Part shown: positions 1 through 5,320 of the stretch, one piece after another
Numbering within the stretch: the stretch's first letter is position 1
How the letters are laid out: each line of letters begins with the position of its first letter
NCBI GenBank assembly: GCA_003219495.1
Contig: QHOZ01000210.1
Location: 1 to 9,916, forward strand
Source: Verrucomicrobiota bacterium
GTDB lineage: Bacteria > Verrucomicrobiota > Verrucomicrobiae > Chthoniobacterales > UBA10450
Length of the DNA: 9,916 nt
Reading direction: 5' to 3'
The notes under the pieces: model-generated
Database searches by the model: none
The model's input: the letters and a program-made list of their open reading frames with translations, nothing else
What the model was told of the DNA's origin: nothing
Made by a program: the position numbers and the translations under genes

Positions 1-10
1 CGGCGGCAGC

Positions 11-45
11 TGTTGCAAGGTTAAGGCATTTGGGCATTTGCAACA
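11..45. repeat. 8-bp inverted repeat around a tandem GGCATTTG duplication
   Basis: The arms TGTTGCAA (11-18) and TTGCAACA (38-45) are perfectly complementary and enclose a 19-nt loop. Two head-to-tail copies of GGCATTTG (25-40) run through the loop into the right arm. It could fold as a stem-loop in RNA or serve as a protein-binding dyad. The long loop and absence of a T run argue against an intrinsic terminator. Function unknown. Confidence 0.4.
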
Positions 46-89
46 CCCAGGCCTCAAATAGCATCGAAGTCCCGCGGAGCAAGTAATTA

Positions 90-105
90 TTTTCCTTTGG
101 GAAAA
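90..105 (-). terminator. Weak candidate hairpin 3' of mscL
   Basis: TTTTCC (90-95) pairs with GGAAAA (100-105) across a 4-nt loop, about 50 bp beyond the mscL stop on the minus strand. The stem is short and AT-rich. The sequence after it on the minus strand (TAATTACTT) is not a clean T tract, so this is at most a weak terminator or transcript-end structure. Confidence 0.15.
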
Positions 106-154
106 ATTTCGGACTGAACGGCATCCGCGAAAAATGAGCAGGGCGCGCGCCAGT

Positions 155-598
155 TTAGGCCGCTTGCTCCGAAAGTTCGGTCGTGCAATGCGGACAACGC
201 TTCGCCTTCATCGGGATCGACATCGCGCACGCCGGACAATCTTTTACCACCGGCGGTCCGTTCTTGGGCTGCTTCATTCGGTTGATCCCTTTGACGAGAA
301 GGAAAATGCAGAATGCGACGATGGCGAAATTGATGGTGACGGTAATGAAATTGCCGTAAGCGAAAACCGGTCCCAATTTTTTTGCGTCGGCCAGTGCCAA
401 ACCGGGTCTGATTTTGTCCGACAATGGGAGGTAGAGATTACTGAAATCGAGATTGCCGAGCATTCGTCCGACCGGCGGCATGAGCAAATCTTCGACAACC
501 GAGCTCACGATTTTTCCAAAGGCGGCGCCGATGATCACGCCGACCGCGAGATCAACGACGTTGCCCTTGACCGCGAACTCCTTGAACTCCTTCCACAT
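155..598 (-). CDS. mscL: Large-conductance mechanosensitive channel MscL with C-terminal zinc-ribbon-like tail
   Basis: This 147-residue inner-membrane channel should open under high membrane tension and release solutes during hypo-osmotic shock. The N-terminus has the family pattern: a short amphipathic helix ([13 protein letters not shown]), then the pore-lining first membrane helix with [16 protein letters not shown] at about 20-35. The second membrane helix is at about 84-104, followed by a basic KGINRMK segment. The C-terminus is unusual: residues 121-138 have CPAC and CPHC separated by ten residues, a probable zinc-ribbon-like knuckle, where the E. coli protein has a coiled coil. At 147 residues it is a little longer than the roughly 136 of E. 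coli MscL. The gene lies 12 bp downstream of leuS on the same strand and is probably co-transcribed. No clear Shine-Dalgarno precedes the ATG (596-598), but the start is fixed by the conserved N-terminus. Confidence 0.95.
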   Translation of the reverse strand: MWKEFKEFAVKGNVVDLAVGVIIGAAFGKIVSSVVEDLLMPPVGRMLGNLDFSNLYLPLSDKIRPGLALADAKKLGPVFAYGNFITVTINFAIVAFCIFLLVKGINRMKQPKNGPPVVKDCPACAMSIPMKAKRCPHCTTELSEQAA

Positions 599-610
599 GC
601 CGCCGTTTAA

Positions 611-3148
611 CTACGCGACAACAATGTTCACAAGCTTTTTCGGGATAACGACGACTTTGCGAATCTGTTTTCCGGCGGTGAGCTCCTGGATCTTCGGCAA
701 ACGCAAGACCGCGTTTTTGATTTCCTCTTCCGAGGCCTGGATCGAGATCGTCATTCGATCGCGCACTTTGCCGTTCACTTGAATCACGATCTCGACTTCG
801 TCTTCGACCAAAAACTTCTCGTCGTAGCTGGGCCAGGTTTGCTCGGCGACGTCACCTTTCAATTTCAATTGTTGCCAAAGCTCCGAGCTCAAATGCGGCG
901 CGAATGGATTGAGCAAGACGAGAAACGTTCGCATTGCTGAGATCGGAACTGTTTCCGCGTTCGTGAAAGCGTTCACGAAGATCATCATCTGCGAGATCGC
1001 GGTGTTGAATGAAAGCGACTCGATGTCCTCGGTCACCTTCTTGATCGTGGCGTGCAAAACTTTCTGCTGCGCCTTCGCAAGATCGACATCTTGCACCGCG
1101 GACGACAATTCCCATTCGCCGGCCTGATTTTCATTCATCATCAAGCGCCACACGCGCGCGAGAAATCGCGACACGCCTTCGACACCGCGCATGCTCCACG
1201 GTTTCATTTGCTCGAGCGGGCCCATGAACATTTCGTAACAACGAAACGCATCCGCGCCGTATTGATCGATCACGTCGTCCGGATTCACGATGTTGCCGCG
1301 CGACTTCGACATTTTCTGACCGTCCTCGCCGAGAATGATTCCCTGATTCACCAAACGTTGAAACGGTTCCGGTTTGGAAAGGTAGCCGAGATCGAAAAGC
1401 ACTTTGTGCCCGAAGCGCGCGTAAAGCAGATGCAACACTGCGTGCTCGGTTCCGCCGACGTAGAGATCGACCGTGCCGGGATGATTTCCGGCCGCCCAAT
1501 ATTTCTCCGCCTTTTCGCCCACGAATCGCTTGTCGTTTTCTGGATCGCAGAATCTCAAGTAATACCAGCACGAGCCGGCCCATTGCGGCATGACGTTCAG
1601 TTCGCGCGTCGCATTGTCCGAATAACGAATCCAGTCTTTCGCTTTCGCGAGCGGCGGTTCGCCTGTGCCGGTTGGCTTGTAATCTACGAGCGGCGGCGGC
1701 ACGACAGGTAATTCTGACTCGTTCAACGCGCGATGCTTTCCGTCCTCCCAAACGACGGGGAACGGTTCCCCCCAATACCGTTGCCGTGAGAAAAGCCAAT
1801 CGCGCAGTTTGTAATTGATCGCGCGCTTACCAAGCCCGCGTTGCTCCAGCCACTCGGTGATCTTTCGAATCGCGTCGCGTGATTGAAGTCCGTCAATGAT
1901 CGGCGAATTCATCGCGATTCCGTCGCCGACGAATCCAATCGGATCTTCGTTGCCCGGCGGTTGAACAACCTGGCGAATCGGCAAATCGAATTTGCGCGCG
2001 AATTCCAGATCGCGCTCGTCGTGCGCCGGGACGGCCTGGATCGCTCCGGTTCCGTAACCGAGCAGCACGTAATCGGCAATCCAGATCGGGATCTTCTCTT
2101 CATTCGCGGGATTGATCGCAAACGCGCCGGTGAAAACTCCGGTTTTTTCTTTCGCGAGCTCGGTGCGTTCGAGATCGCACTTGCGCGCGGTGCGCTCGCG
2201 ATATTCGCGGACGGCCGGCCATTGCTCTTCGGTTACGACTTGATCGACAAGCGAATGTTCCGGCGCGAGCACCATGTAAGTCGCGCCGTAAAGCGTGTCG
2301 GGTCGGGTCGTAAAAACTCGAATCCGCGCGTCATGATTGTCGATCTTGAATTCAATCTCGGCGCCTTCGCTGCGACCGATCCAATTACGCTGAAGTAATT
2401 TGATTCCTTCGGGCCAATCGAGCCCTTCGATCTCGTCGATCAACCGTTCGGCGTACGCAGTGATGCGGAGCATCCATTGCCGCATCGGCCGGCGCACGAC
2501 TGGAAAGCCGCCGACTTCGCTTTTTCCGTCGACAACCTCTTCGTTCGCCAAAACAGTGCCGAGCTCCGGACACCAATTCACTGGAACGTCCGCGACATAA
2601 GCGAGCCGCACTTCATCCGGATTCTCGCCGCGATAGGTTTTGATCGGCTCGGCCTTGTTTGTTTTCGGATTAAACCAGGAATTGTAGATCTGGAGAAAAA
2701 TCCACTGTGTCCATTGGAAGTAGCCTGGATCGGTGGTGTTGATCACGCGCTGCCAATCGTAAGAGAAACCGATCCGTTTGAGTTGCGATTTAAACTTCGC
2801 GACGTTCTCGCGCGTAGTGAGCTCGGGATGCTGGCCGGTTTTGATTGCGTATTGCTCCGCCGGCAAGCCGAATGCGTCCCAGCCCATCGGATGCAGAACG
2901 TTGAAGCCGCGCAGTCGTTTGTAGCGCGCGATGATGTCGGTAGCGGTATAGCCTTCCGGGTGCCCGACGTGCAAACCCGCACCGCTCGGATACGGAAACA
3001 TGTCGAGTACGTAGAACTTTGATTTTTTCGAATCGAAATTCTTCTCGCCAGGGTTCGGTGCGTGAAAAATTTGGCGCTCGTCCCAGATTTTTGGCCACTT
3101 CGGCTCGATCTGATCGAACGGATAAGGTTTGCGGCGCTCGCTGCTCAT
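611..3148 (-). CDS. leuS: Leucyl-tRNA synthetase
   Basis: This 845-residue class I synthetase charges tRNA-Leu with leucine using ATP in the cytoplasm. The HIGH-class motif appears as HVGH at residues 60-63 after FPYPSGAGL. The inserted CP1 editing domain carries the threonine-rich TTRPDT motif near 280-285 and AVPAHDERD near 372-380, whose Asp377 matches the editing-site aspartate of the family. The catalytic loop KMSKS is at 612-616, within [13 protein letters not shown]. The anticodon-binding and C-terminal domains follow, ending with the typical VNGKVRDR segment near 791-798. Length is normal for bacterial LeuRS and the protein looks intact. The ATG at 3146-3148 gives the expected short N-terminus, and only 35 bp separate it from the divergent rdgB start. 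No Shine-Dalgarno is visible; TTGATAAT just upstream of the ATG could be a -10 element, which would give a very short leader. Confidence 0.98.
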   Translation of the reverse strand: MSSERRKPYPFDQIEPKWPKIWDERQIFHAPNPGEKNFDSKKSKFYVLDMFPYPSGAGLHVGHPEGYTATDIIARYKRLRGFNVLHPMGWDAFGLPAEQYAIKTGQHPELTTRENVAKFKSQLKRIGFSYDWQRVINTTDPGYFQWTQWIFLQIYNSWFNPKTNKAEPIKTYRGENPDEVRLAYVADVPVNWCPELGTVLANEEVVDGKSEVGGFPVVRRPMRQWMLRITAYAERLIDEIEGLDWPEGIKLLQRNWIGRSEGAEIEFKIDNHDARIRVFTTRPDTLYGATYMVLAPEHSLVDQVVTEEQWPAVREYRERTARKCDLERTELAKEKTGVFTGAFAINPANEEKIPIWIADYVLLGYGTGAIQAVPAHDERDLEFARKFDLPIRQVVQPPGNEDPIGFVGDGIAMNSPIIDGLQSRDAIRKITEWLEQRGLGKRAINYKLRDWLFSRQRYWGEPFPVVWEDGKHRALNESELPVVPPPLVDYKPTGTGEPPLAKAKDWIRYSDNATRELNVMPQWAGSCWYYLRFCDPENDKRFVGEKAEKYWAAGNHPGTVDLYVGGTEHAVLHLLYARFGHKVLFDLGYLSKPEPFQRLVNQGIILGEDGQKMSKSRGNIVNPDDVIDQYGADAFRCYEMFMGPLEQMKPWSMRGVEGVSRFLARVWRLMMNENQAGEWELSSAVQDVDLAKAQQKVLHATIKKVTEDIESLSFNTAISQMMIFVNAFTNAETVPISAMRTFLVLLNPFAPHLSSELWQQLKLKGDVAEQTWPSYDEKFLVEDEVEIVIQVNGKVRDRMTISIQASEEEIKNAVLRLPKIQELTAGKQIRKVVVIPKKLVNIVVA

Positions 3149-3183
3149 CGGATTATCAATCAGGAAAGCAGGAAAACAGGAAA
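3149..3183. promoter_or_regulatory. 35-bp divergent leuS/rdgB intergenic region
   Basis: Two genes start outward from this gap, so their promoters must overlap here or lie inside the opposite coding region. On the minus strand, TGATAAT a few bases before the leuS ATG resembles a -10 hexamer, but no good -35 is seen. On the plus side the gap is filled by the tandem AGGA-containing repeat described separately. The promoter assignment is inference. Confidence 0.3.
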
Positions 3184-3184
3184 A
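3161..3184 (+). repeat. Triple tandem 8-bp repeat carrying ribosome-binding motifs before rdgB
   Basis: Three head-to-tail copies of the 8-bp unit CAGGAAAR (3161-3168, 3169-3176, 3177-3184) run directly into the rdgB ATG; the last A of copy three is the A of the start codon. Each unit contains AGGAAA, a Shine-Dalgarno-like core. The AGGA of copy two starts 14 bp before the ATG and leaves a usable spacing, while copy three sits too close. This cluster supports the start at 3184 and is the only strong ribosome-binding signal in the window. Copy number could change by slippage. Confidence 0.6.
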
Positions 3185-3795
3185 TGGAATTGCTTCTTGC
3201 GTCGCGCAATCGACACAAGACCCGCGAATTCGCGGAAGTGCTCGGCGCCGGATTTGAAGTCAACGATCTTTCAAACGCTGCGACTGAGCATATCGATGAG
3301 ATCGGCAAAACATTTGCCGAGAATGCGACCTTGAAAGCGATCGCCGCTTCGAAAGATCGACCCGCCTCCGCTCAGCTACGGCGTGGCAGGCATCTTCTCG
3401 TCATCGCGGACGATTCAGGGCTGGAAGTGGTTGCGCTCGAAGGCGCGCCGGGAATTTATTCGGCGCGCTATGCAGGTGAAAGTGCAACCGATTCCCAAAA
3501 CGTCGGCAAATTGCTGCGCGAATTGAAAAATGTTACGAACCGAACGGCGCGATTTCGCTGCGTCATTGCGCTGGCGCAAGATGGAAAACTGCTCGGAACA
3601 TTCGCAGGCGCAGTCGAAGGAGAGATTGTCGATCTTCCGCGAGGAGCAAACGGCTTTGGCTACGATCCTATTTTTCGGCCGAAGGGATTCGCGCAAACGT
3701 TCGCGGAGATGGCGCCGGAATTAAAAAACAAACTCAGCCATCGCGCGAATGCGATCGCCGCGTTACGAGAAGCTCTGCGAAAATTCGCCGATTAG
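3184..3795 (+). CDS. rdgB: RdgB/HAM1 family XTP/dITP diphosphatase (non-canonical purine NTP pyrophosphatase)
   Basis: This 203-residue cytoplasmic enzyme should hydrolyse dITP, ITP and XTP to monophosphates plus pyrophosphate, keeping deaminated purines out of DNA and RNA. Family motifs are in order: SRNRHK at 7-12 (substrate-binding S/T-x-N-x-x-K), TFAENA at 43-48, IADDSGLEV at 74-82 with the catalytic Asp pair, [13 protein letters not shown] at 87-99, FGYDPIF at 158-164 and LSHRANA at 184-190. Compared with E. coli RdgB there are about ten extra residues (60-69) just before IADDSG; they correspond exactly to a 30-bp repeat-like DNA segment at 3361-3390. An in-frame extension back to 3019 exists but overlaps leuS and lacks family similarity; the ATG at 3184 follows AGGA motifs and begins with the expected MELLLASRN. 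The stop overlaps the stop of the convergent exbD by 4 bp. Confidence 0.95.
   Translation: MELLLASRNRHKTREFAEVLGAGFEVNDLSNAATEHIDEIGKTFAENATLKAIAASKDRPASAQLRRGRHLLVIADDSGLEVVALEGAPGIYSARYAGESATDSQNVGKLLRELKNVTNRTARFRCVIALAQDGKLLGTFAGAVEGEIVDLPRGANGFGYDPIFRPKGFAQTFAEMAPELKNKLSHRANAIAALREALRKFAD
3361..3390. repeat. 30-bp imperfect-palindrome element inserted in frame in rdgB
   Basis: The segment encodes exactly ten residues ([10 protein letters not shown], 60-69) that have no counterpart in E. coli RdgB. It starts CCCGCCTCCGC and ends GGCGTGGCAGG. It can fold: GCCTCCGC (3364-3371) pairs with GTGGCAGGC (3383-3391) with one bulged C and one G-T wobble, around a loop containing the palindrome AGCT. 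Removing it leaves a normal-length loop leading into [10 protein letters not shown]. It looks like a short dispersed palindromic repeat that landed in coding sequence. I recall similar sequences in Verrucomicrobiota genomes, but cannot verify this. No second full copy is seen in this window. Confidence 0.5.
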
Positions 3796-4286
3796 CGCGG
3801 GGGCGCGGGTGGCGGTGGTGCGGCCGGTGCACCGGGCGCGCCTGGAGCCACTGGTCCGCCGGGCGCGGGACCTCCGCCGCCGGCAGCACGGATTTGATAG
3901 CCGACTTTCTGAATGCCAGCTCTGCGGGCTTTGTCGAGAACGGTGATCACATCGCCGTGACGCGCCATTCCTTCTGCGCTGATCGACACTTTGATGCCGG
4001 GATTCGCCTGATGGAGTTGGAAGAAGCGGGGCATGATTTGATCGTCGGTAACATATTGCCCGTCGAAACTCACGGCGTTCCCCGCGCCGACCCGGACGGA
4101 AACATAATCTTTCTGGGTCGTCGGAGGCGGTGGCTGCGCTGAGGGCAAGGCAACTTTGATTCCCTTCATGTGGGTCTGGCTCAAGCTGACCATCATGAAG
4201 CTCGCGAGCAGGAAGAACATGATGTCGATCAATGGAATGATCTCGATCCGCGCGTGTTTTTTTGGAATGGGCGAGGCGACTTGCAT
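3792..4286 (-). CDS. exbD: ExbD/TolR-type biopolymer transport protein (distal copy)
   Basis: This 164-residue protein would be the single-span partner of ExbB in the proton-driven motor. A short cytoplasmic N-terminus is followed by one membrane helix, IIPLIDIMFFLLASFMMVSL (about 16-35). Asp21 in this helix matches the essential proton-carrying aspartate of ExbD/TolR. The periplasmic domain follows (about 40-135) and ends in a Gly/Pro/Ala-rich tail (about 136-164), absent in E. coli ExbD. I chose the ATG at 4284-4286, 2 bp after the tonB stop, because it gives an N-terminus (MQVASPIP) parallel to the other ExbD here (MRLASPIP). An in-frame start at 4346 would add 20 residues overlapping tonB without family support. 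It is the last gene of exbB-exbD-tonB-exbD, and its TAA overlaps the rdgB TAG tail to tail. The gene symbol denotes the family. Confidence 0.9.
   Translation of the reverse strand: MQVASPIPKKHARIEIIPLIDIMFFLLASFMMVSLSQTHMKGIKVALPSAQPPPPTTQKDYVSVRVGAGNAVSFDGQYVTDDQIMPRFFQLHQANPGIKVSISAEGMARHGDVITVLDKARRAGIQKVGYQIRAAGGGGPAPGGPVAPGAPGAPAAPPPPAPPR
4213..4253 (-). repeat. 41-bp perfect direct repeat, copy in distal exbD
   Basis: This segment of the distal exbD is identical base for base to 5241-5281 in the proximal exbD, and identity continues with scattered mismatches on the low-coordinate side. It encodes the conserved RIEIIPLIDIMFF region with identical synonymous codon choices. The two copies are in the same orientation, 1,028 bp apart, with most of the proximal exbD and all of tonB between them. 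Confidence 0.9.
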
Positions 4287-4288
4287 AA

Positions 4289-4603
4289 CTAGTAAGATGC
4301 TCCGGTCATGGTGTACGTAATCGGCACTTTCACTTTCGGCGCGCATTTTCCGGGTTGGAAGCGCCAGCGCCTGAATGTGCTGACGGTTGAGTTGTCCAAA
4401 ATCGGGTTGCCGATGGATTGCGCCATACTCGCGTCGGTCACGTTGCCGGTGGTGGTGTCAACGCTGAGCAAAGCAACTCCGCTGCCGGTGACGTGGCGGC
4501 TGCGTGCTTCGTACGGGTATTCGGGTCTGGGCGCAAAAACCGCGACCGCTTTCGCTCCGCTGATCGACATTGTTCCGGGAACTCCCGCGGTCGGCGCTTT
4601 CAC
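4289..4603 (-). CDS. C-terminal part of TonB (frame after the break)
   Basis: This open segment carries the TonB C-terminal domain: PRPEYPYEARSRHVTGSG, then a VTDASM strand, then FRRWRFQPG and KVKVPITYTMTG, the conserved pattern that contacts TonB-box receptors. Within this frame the first possible start is a GTG at 4601-4603, inside the proline-rich linker and with no ribosome-binding site. The frame also encodes a natural-looking linker further upstream (EFHEEKPPPPKQNKPTGPVK), so it is better read as a continuation of the gene starting at 4869 than as a free-standing gene. Alone it would lack a membrane anchor. Confidence 0.6.
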   Translation of the reverse strand: MKAPTAGVPGTMSISGAKAVAVFAPRPEYPYEARSRHVTGSGVALLSVDTTTGNVTDASMAQSIGNPILDNSTVSTFRRWRFQPGKCAPKVKVPITYTMTGASY

Positions 4604-4869
4604 CGGACCGGTCGGCTTGTTTTGTTTCGGCGGTGGCGGTTTCTCTTCGTGGAATTCCGGTTGTCTTCCGGCGGTGGTGTCGGTTGATCTTCCGGTTGCA
4701 ACATTGCTTCAACCGTCGCGGTCGGGATCGACGAGAGGTCGACGGCCGGCGGCTCGTGTTTGATTCCCGCGATCAACACCGAACCTGCCTCGATCACGAG
4801 GGCTCCGATGAGCGCGGTCCAAAATTGCCAACTGGGTGGCGGTCTATAGAGAAGTGGTCCAGCAGCCAT
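4600..4869 (-). CDS. N-terminal part of TonB (frame before the break)
   Basis: As sequenced, translation from the ATG at 4867 would give an 89-residue product. It has a short N-terminus (MAAGPLLYRPPPS), one hydrophobic helix at about 14-36 that anchors TonB in the inner membrane, and a linker with PEDQPTPPPED. After about residue 69 the sequence becomes NRNSTKRNRHRRNK, an out-of-frame read. Such a product would be anchored but lack the receptor-contacting domain, so it should not transduce energy. Confidence 0.6.
   Translation of the reverse strand: MAAGPLLYRPPPSWQFWTALIGALVIEAGSVLIAGIKHEPPAVDLSSIPTATVEAMLQPEDQPTPPPEDNRNSTKRNRHRRNKTSRPVR
4658..4695 (-). repeat. Imperfect direct repeat in tonB marking the missing base
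   Basis: Two copies of one motif, encoding PEDQP-type linker sequence, lie 9 bp apart. The copy at 4681-4695 reads CGGTTGATCTTCCGG on the plus strand. The copy at 4658-4671 is identical except that the A between 4663 and 4664 is absent. That one-base difference is exactly what separates the two tonB reading frames, so the repeat both locates the frameshift and suggests replication slippage or misassembly. Confidence 0.6.
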
Positions 4870-4873
4870 AAAA

Positions 4874-5314
4874 TTATTGCGAGCCCGGCGCCGGTACGCC
4901 TCTGCCGGCCTCGCTTTTGATCTCAAATGCTACTTTGTAAAATCCTGCCGAACGCAAAAGGTCGAGCACGCGAATGATATTGAAGTGAACCGTGTCGGCG
5001 TCACCGCGCACGAACACTTTCGCTTCGGGATTTTCAGCGTGCACTGCCTTCAGCTTTTCGAAAAGCTTGTCATAAGTCATCTCCTCTTTGTCGAAATAAG
5101 GGTTTCCGTTCGAGTCGACGGAGACGCTGATGTATTCGTTCTTAGCCTGTGTTTCGCCAGATTGTCCGCTGGGAAGATTTACTTTCATTCCCTTCATATG
5201 GACCTGGCTGAGGCTCACCATCATGAAACTCGCGAGCAGAAAGAACATGATGTCGATCAATGGAATGATCTCGATCCGCGCTTTGTGATGCGGGATGGGT
5301 GAGGCGAGACGCAT
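4874..5314 (-). CDS. exbD: ExbD/TolR-type biopolymer transport protein (proximal copy)
   Basis: This 146-residue inner-membrane protein should assemble with ExbB to use the proton gradient to energise TonB. It has the standard ExbD plan: short cytoplasmic N-terminus (MRLASPIPHHKAR), membrane helix IIPLIDIMFFLLASFMMVSL with proton-carrying Asp21, and a periplasmic domain with a terminal LRSAGFYKVAFEI strand typical of the family. It lacks the long Gly/Pro tail of the other copy and ends AGRGVPAPGSQ. Its first 45 residues or so are almost identical to the distal ExbD, while the periplasmic halves differ strongly. This suggests duplication followed by divergence of the periplasmic part, or repeated conversion of the 5' ends. 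The ATG (5312-5314) is 6 bp after the exbB stop and the TAA is 4 bp before the tonB start. No Shine-Dalgarno is visible, so translational coupling is likely. Confidence 0.92.
   Translation of the reverse strand: MRLASPIPHHKARIEIIPLIDIMFFLLASFMMVSLSQVHMKGMKVNLPSGQSGETQAKNEYISVSVDSNGNPYFDKEEMTYDKLFEKLKAVHAENPEAKVFVRGDADTVHFNIIRVLDLLRSAGFYKVAFEIKSEAGRGVPAPGSQ
5241..5281 (-). repeat. 41-bp perfect direct repeat, copy in proximal exbD
   Basis: This is the partner of 4213-4253, in the same orientation and with identical sequence. It covers the coding region for the proton-carrying Asp21 and the start of the membrane helix. Recombination between the copies would remove tonB and leave one hybrid exbD. 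Confidence 0.9.
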
Positions 5315-5320
5315 GGCTAA

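Larger units (their letters stand above)
1..154. other. Non-coding region downstream of mscL
   Basis: No credible gene is seen here. The stretch holds an inverted repeat with 8-bp arms (TGTTGCAA at 11-18, TTGCAACA at 38-45), whose loop contains a perfect tandem duplication of GGCATTTG (25-32 and 33-40). There is also a small AT-rich hairpin at 90-105 and a GGCGCGCGCC palindrome at 142-151. Any of these could lie in the 3' untranslated part of the leuS-mscL transcript. None is followed on the minus strand by a clear T tract, so I do not call an intrinsic terminator. Confidence 0.5.
4289..4869 (-). pseudogene. tonB: Energy transducer TonB, split by a one-base frameshift
   Basis: TonB links the ExbB/ExbD motor to outer-membrane receptors. 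From the ATG at 4867-4869 the first frame gives a cytoplasmic start, a membrane helix (about 14-36, WQFWTALIGAL onward) and an acidic/proline linker, then drifts into Arg/Asn-rich sequence and stops at 4600. The -1 frame carries a normal KPPPPK linker and a complete TonB C-terminal domain to the TAG at 4289. The break lies near 4663-4664: the linker has two copies of one motif, CCGGAAGATCAACCG (minus strand, 4681-4695) and the same without the T (4658-4671). Restoring that base gives PEDQPEFHEEK and a continuous protein of about 193 residues. The cause may be a real mutation or an assembly/sequencing error. The gene is 4 bp after exbD and 2 bp before the second exbD. The helix has a Glu (residue 27). 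Confidence 0.85.

Noticed and set aside
142..151. GGCGCGCGCC palindrome as a terminator stem after mscL
   Set aside because: A 10-bp self-complementary block with no loop cannot form a stable hairpin, and the T-rich stretch lies too far downstream on the minus strand.
1052..1711. Plus-strand 219-codon open frame within leuS
   Set aside because: It is antisense to a complete, well-conserved leuS; its translation shows no recognisable domain and is explained by the GC-rich codon pattern of the real gene.
3019..3183. N-terminal extension of rdgB by 55 residues
   Set aside because: It overlaps the leuS 5' end and has no family similarity, while the ATG at 3184 has AGGA motifs and begins with the conserved N-terminal strand.
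4287..4346. Earlier start for the distal exbD
   Set aside because: The added residues overlap the end of tonB and are not shared with the paralogous ExbD, whose N-terminus matches the start at 4286.
4600..4680. Programmed -1 ribosomal frameshifting to make full-length TonB
   Set aside because: The needed shift is -1, but no X-XXY-YYZ slippery heptamer in the right phase and no clear downstream structure is seen between the linker motif and the first-frame stop. The repeat comparison points to a simple one-base loss.
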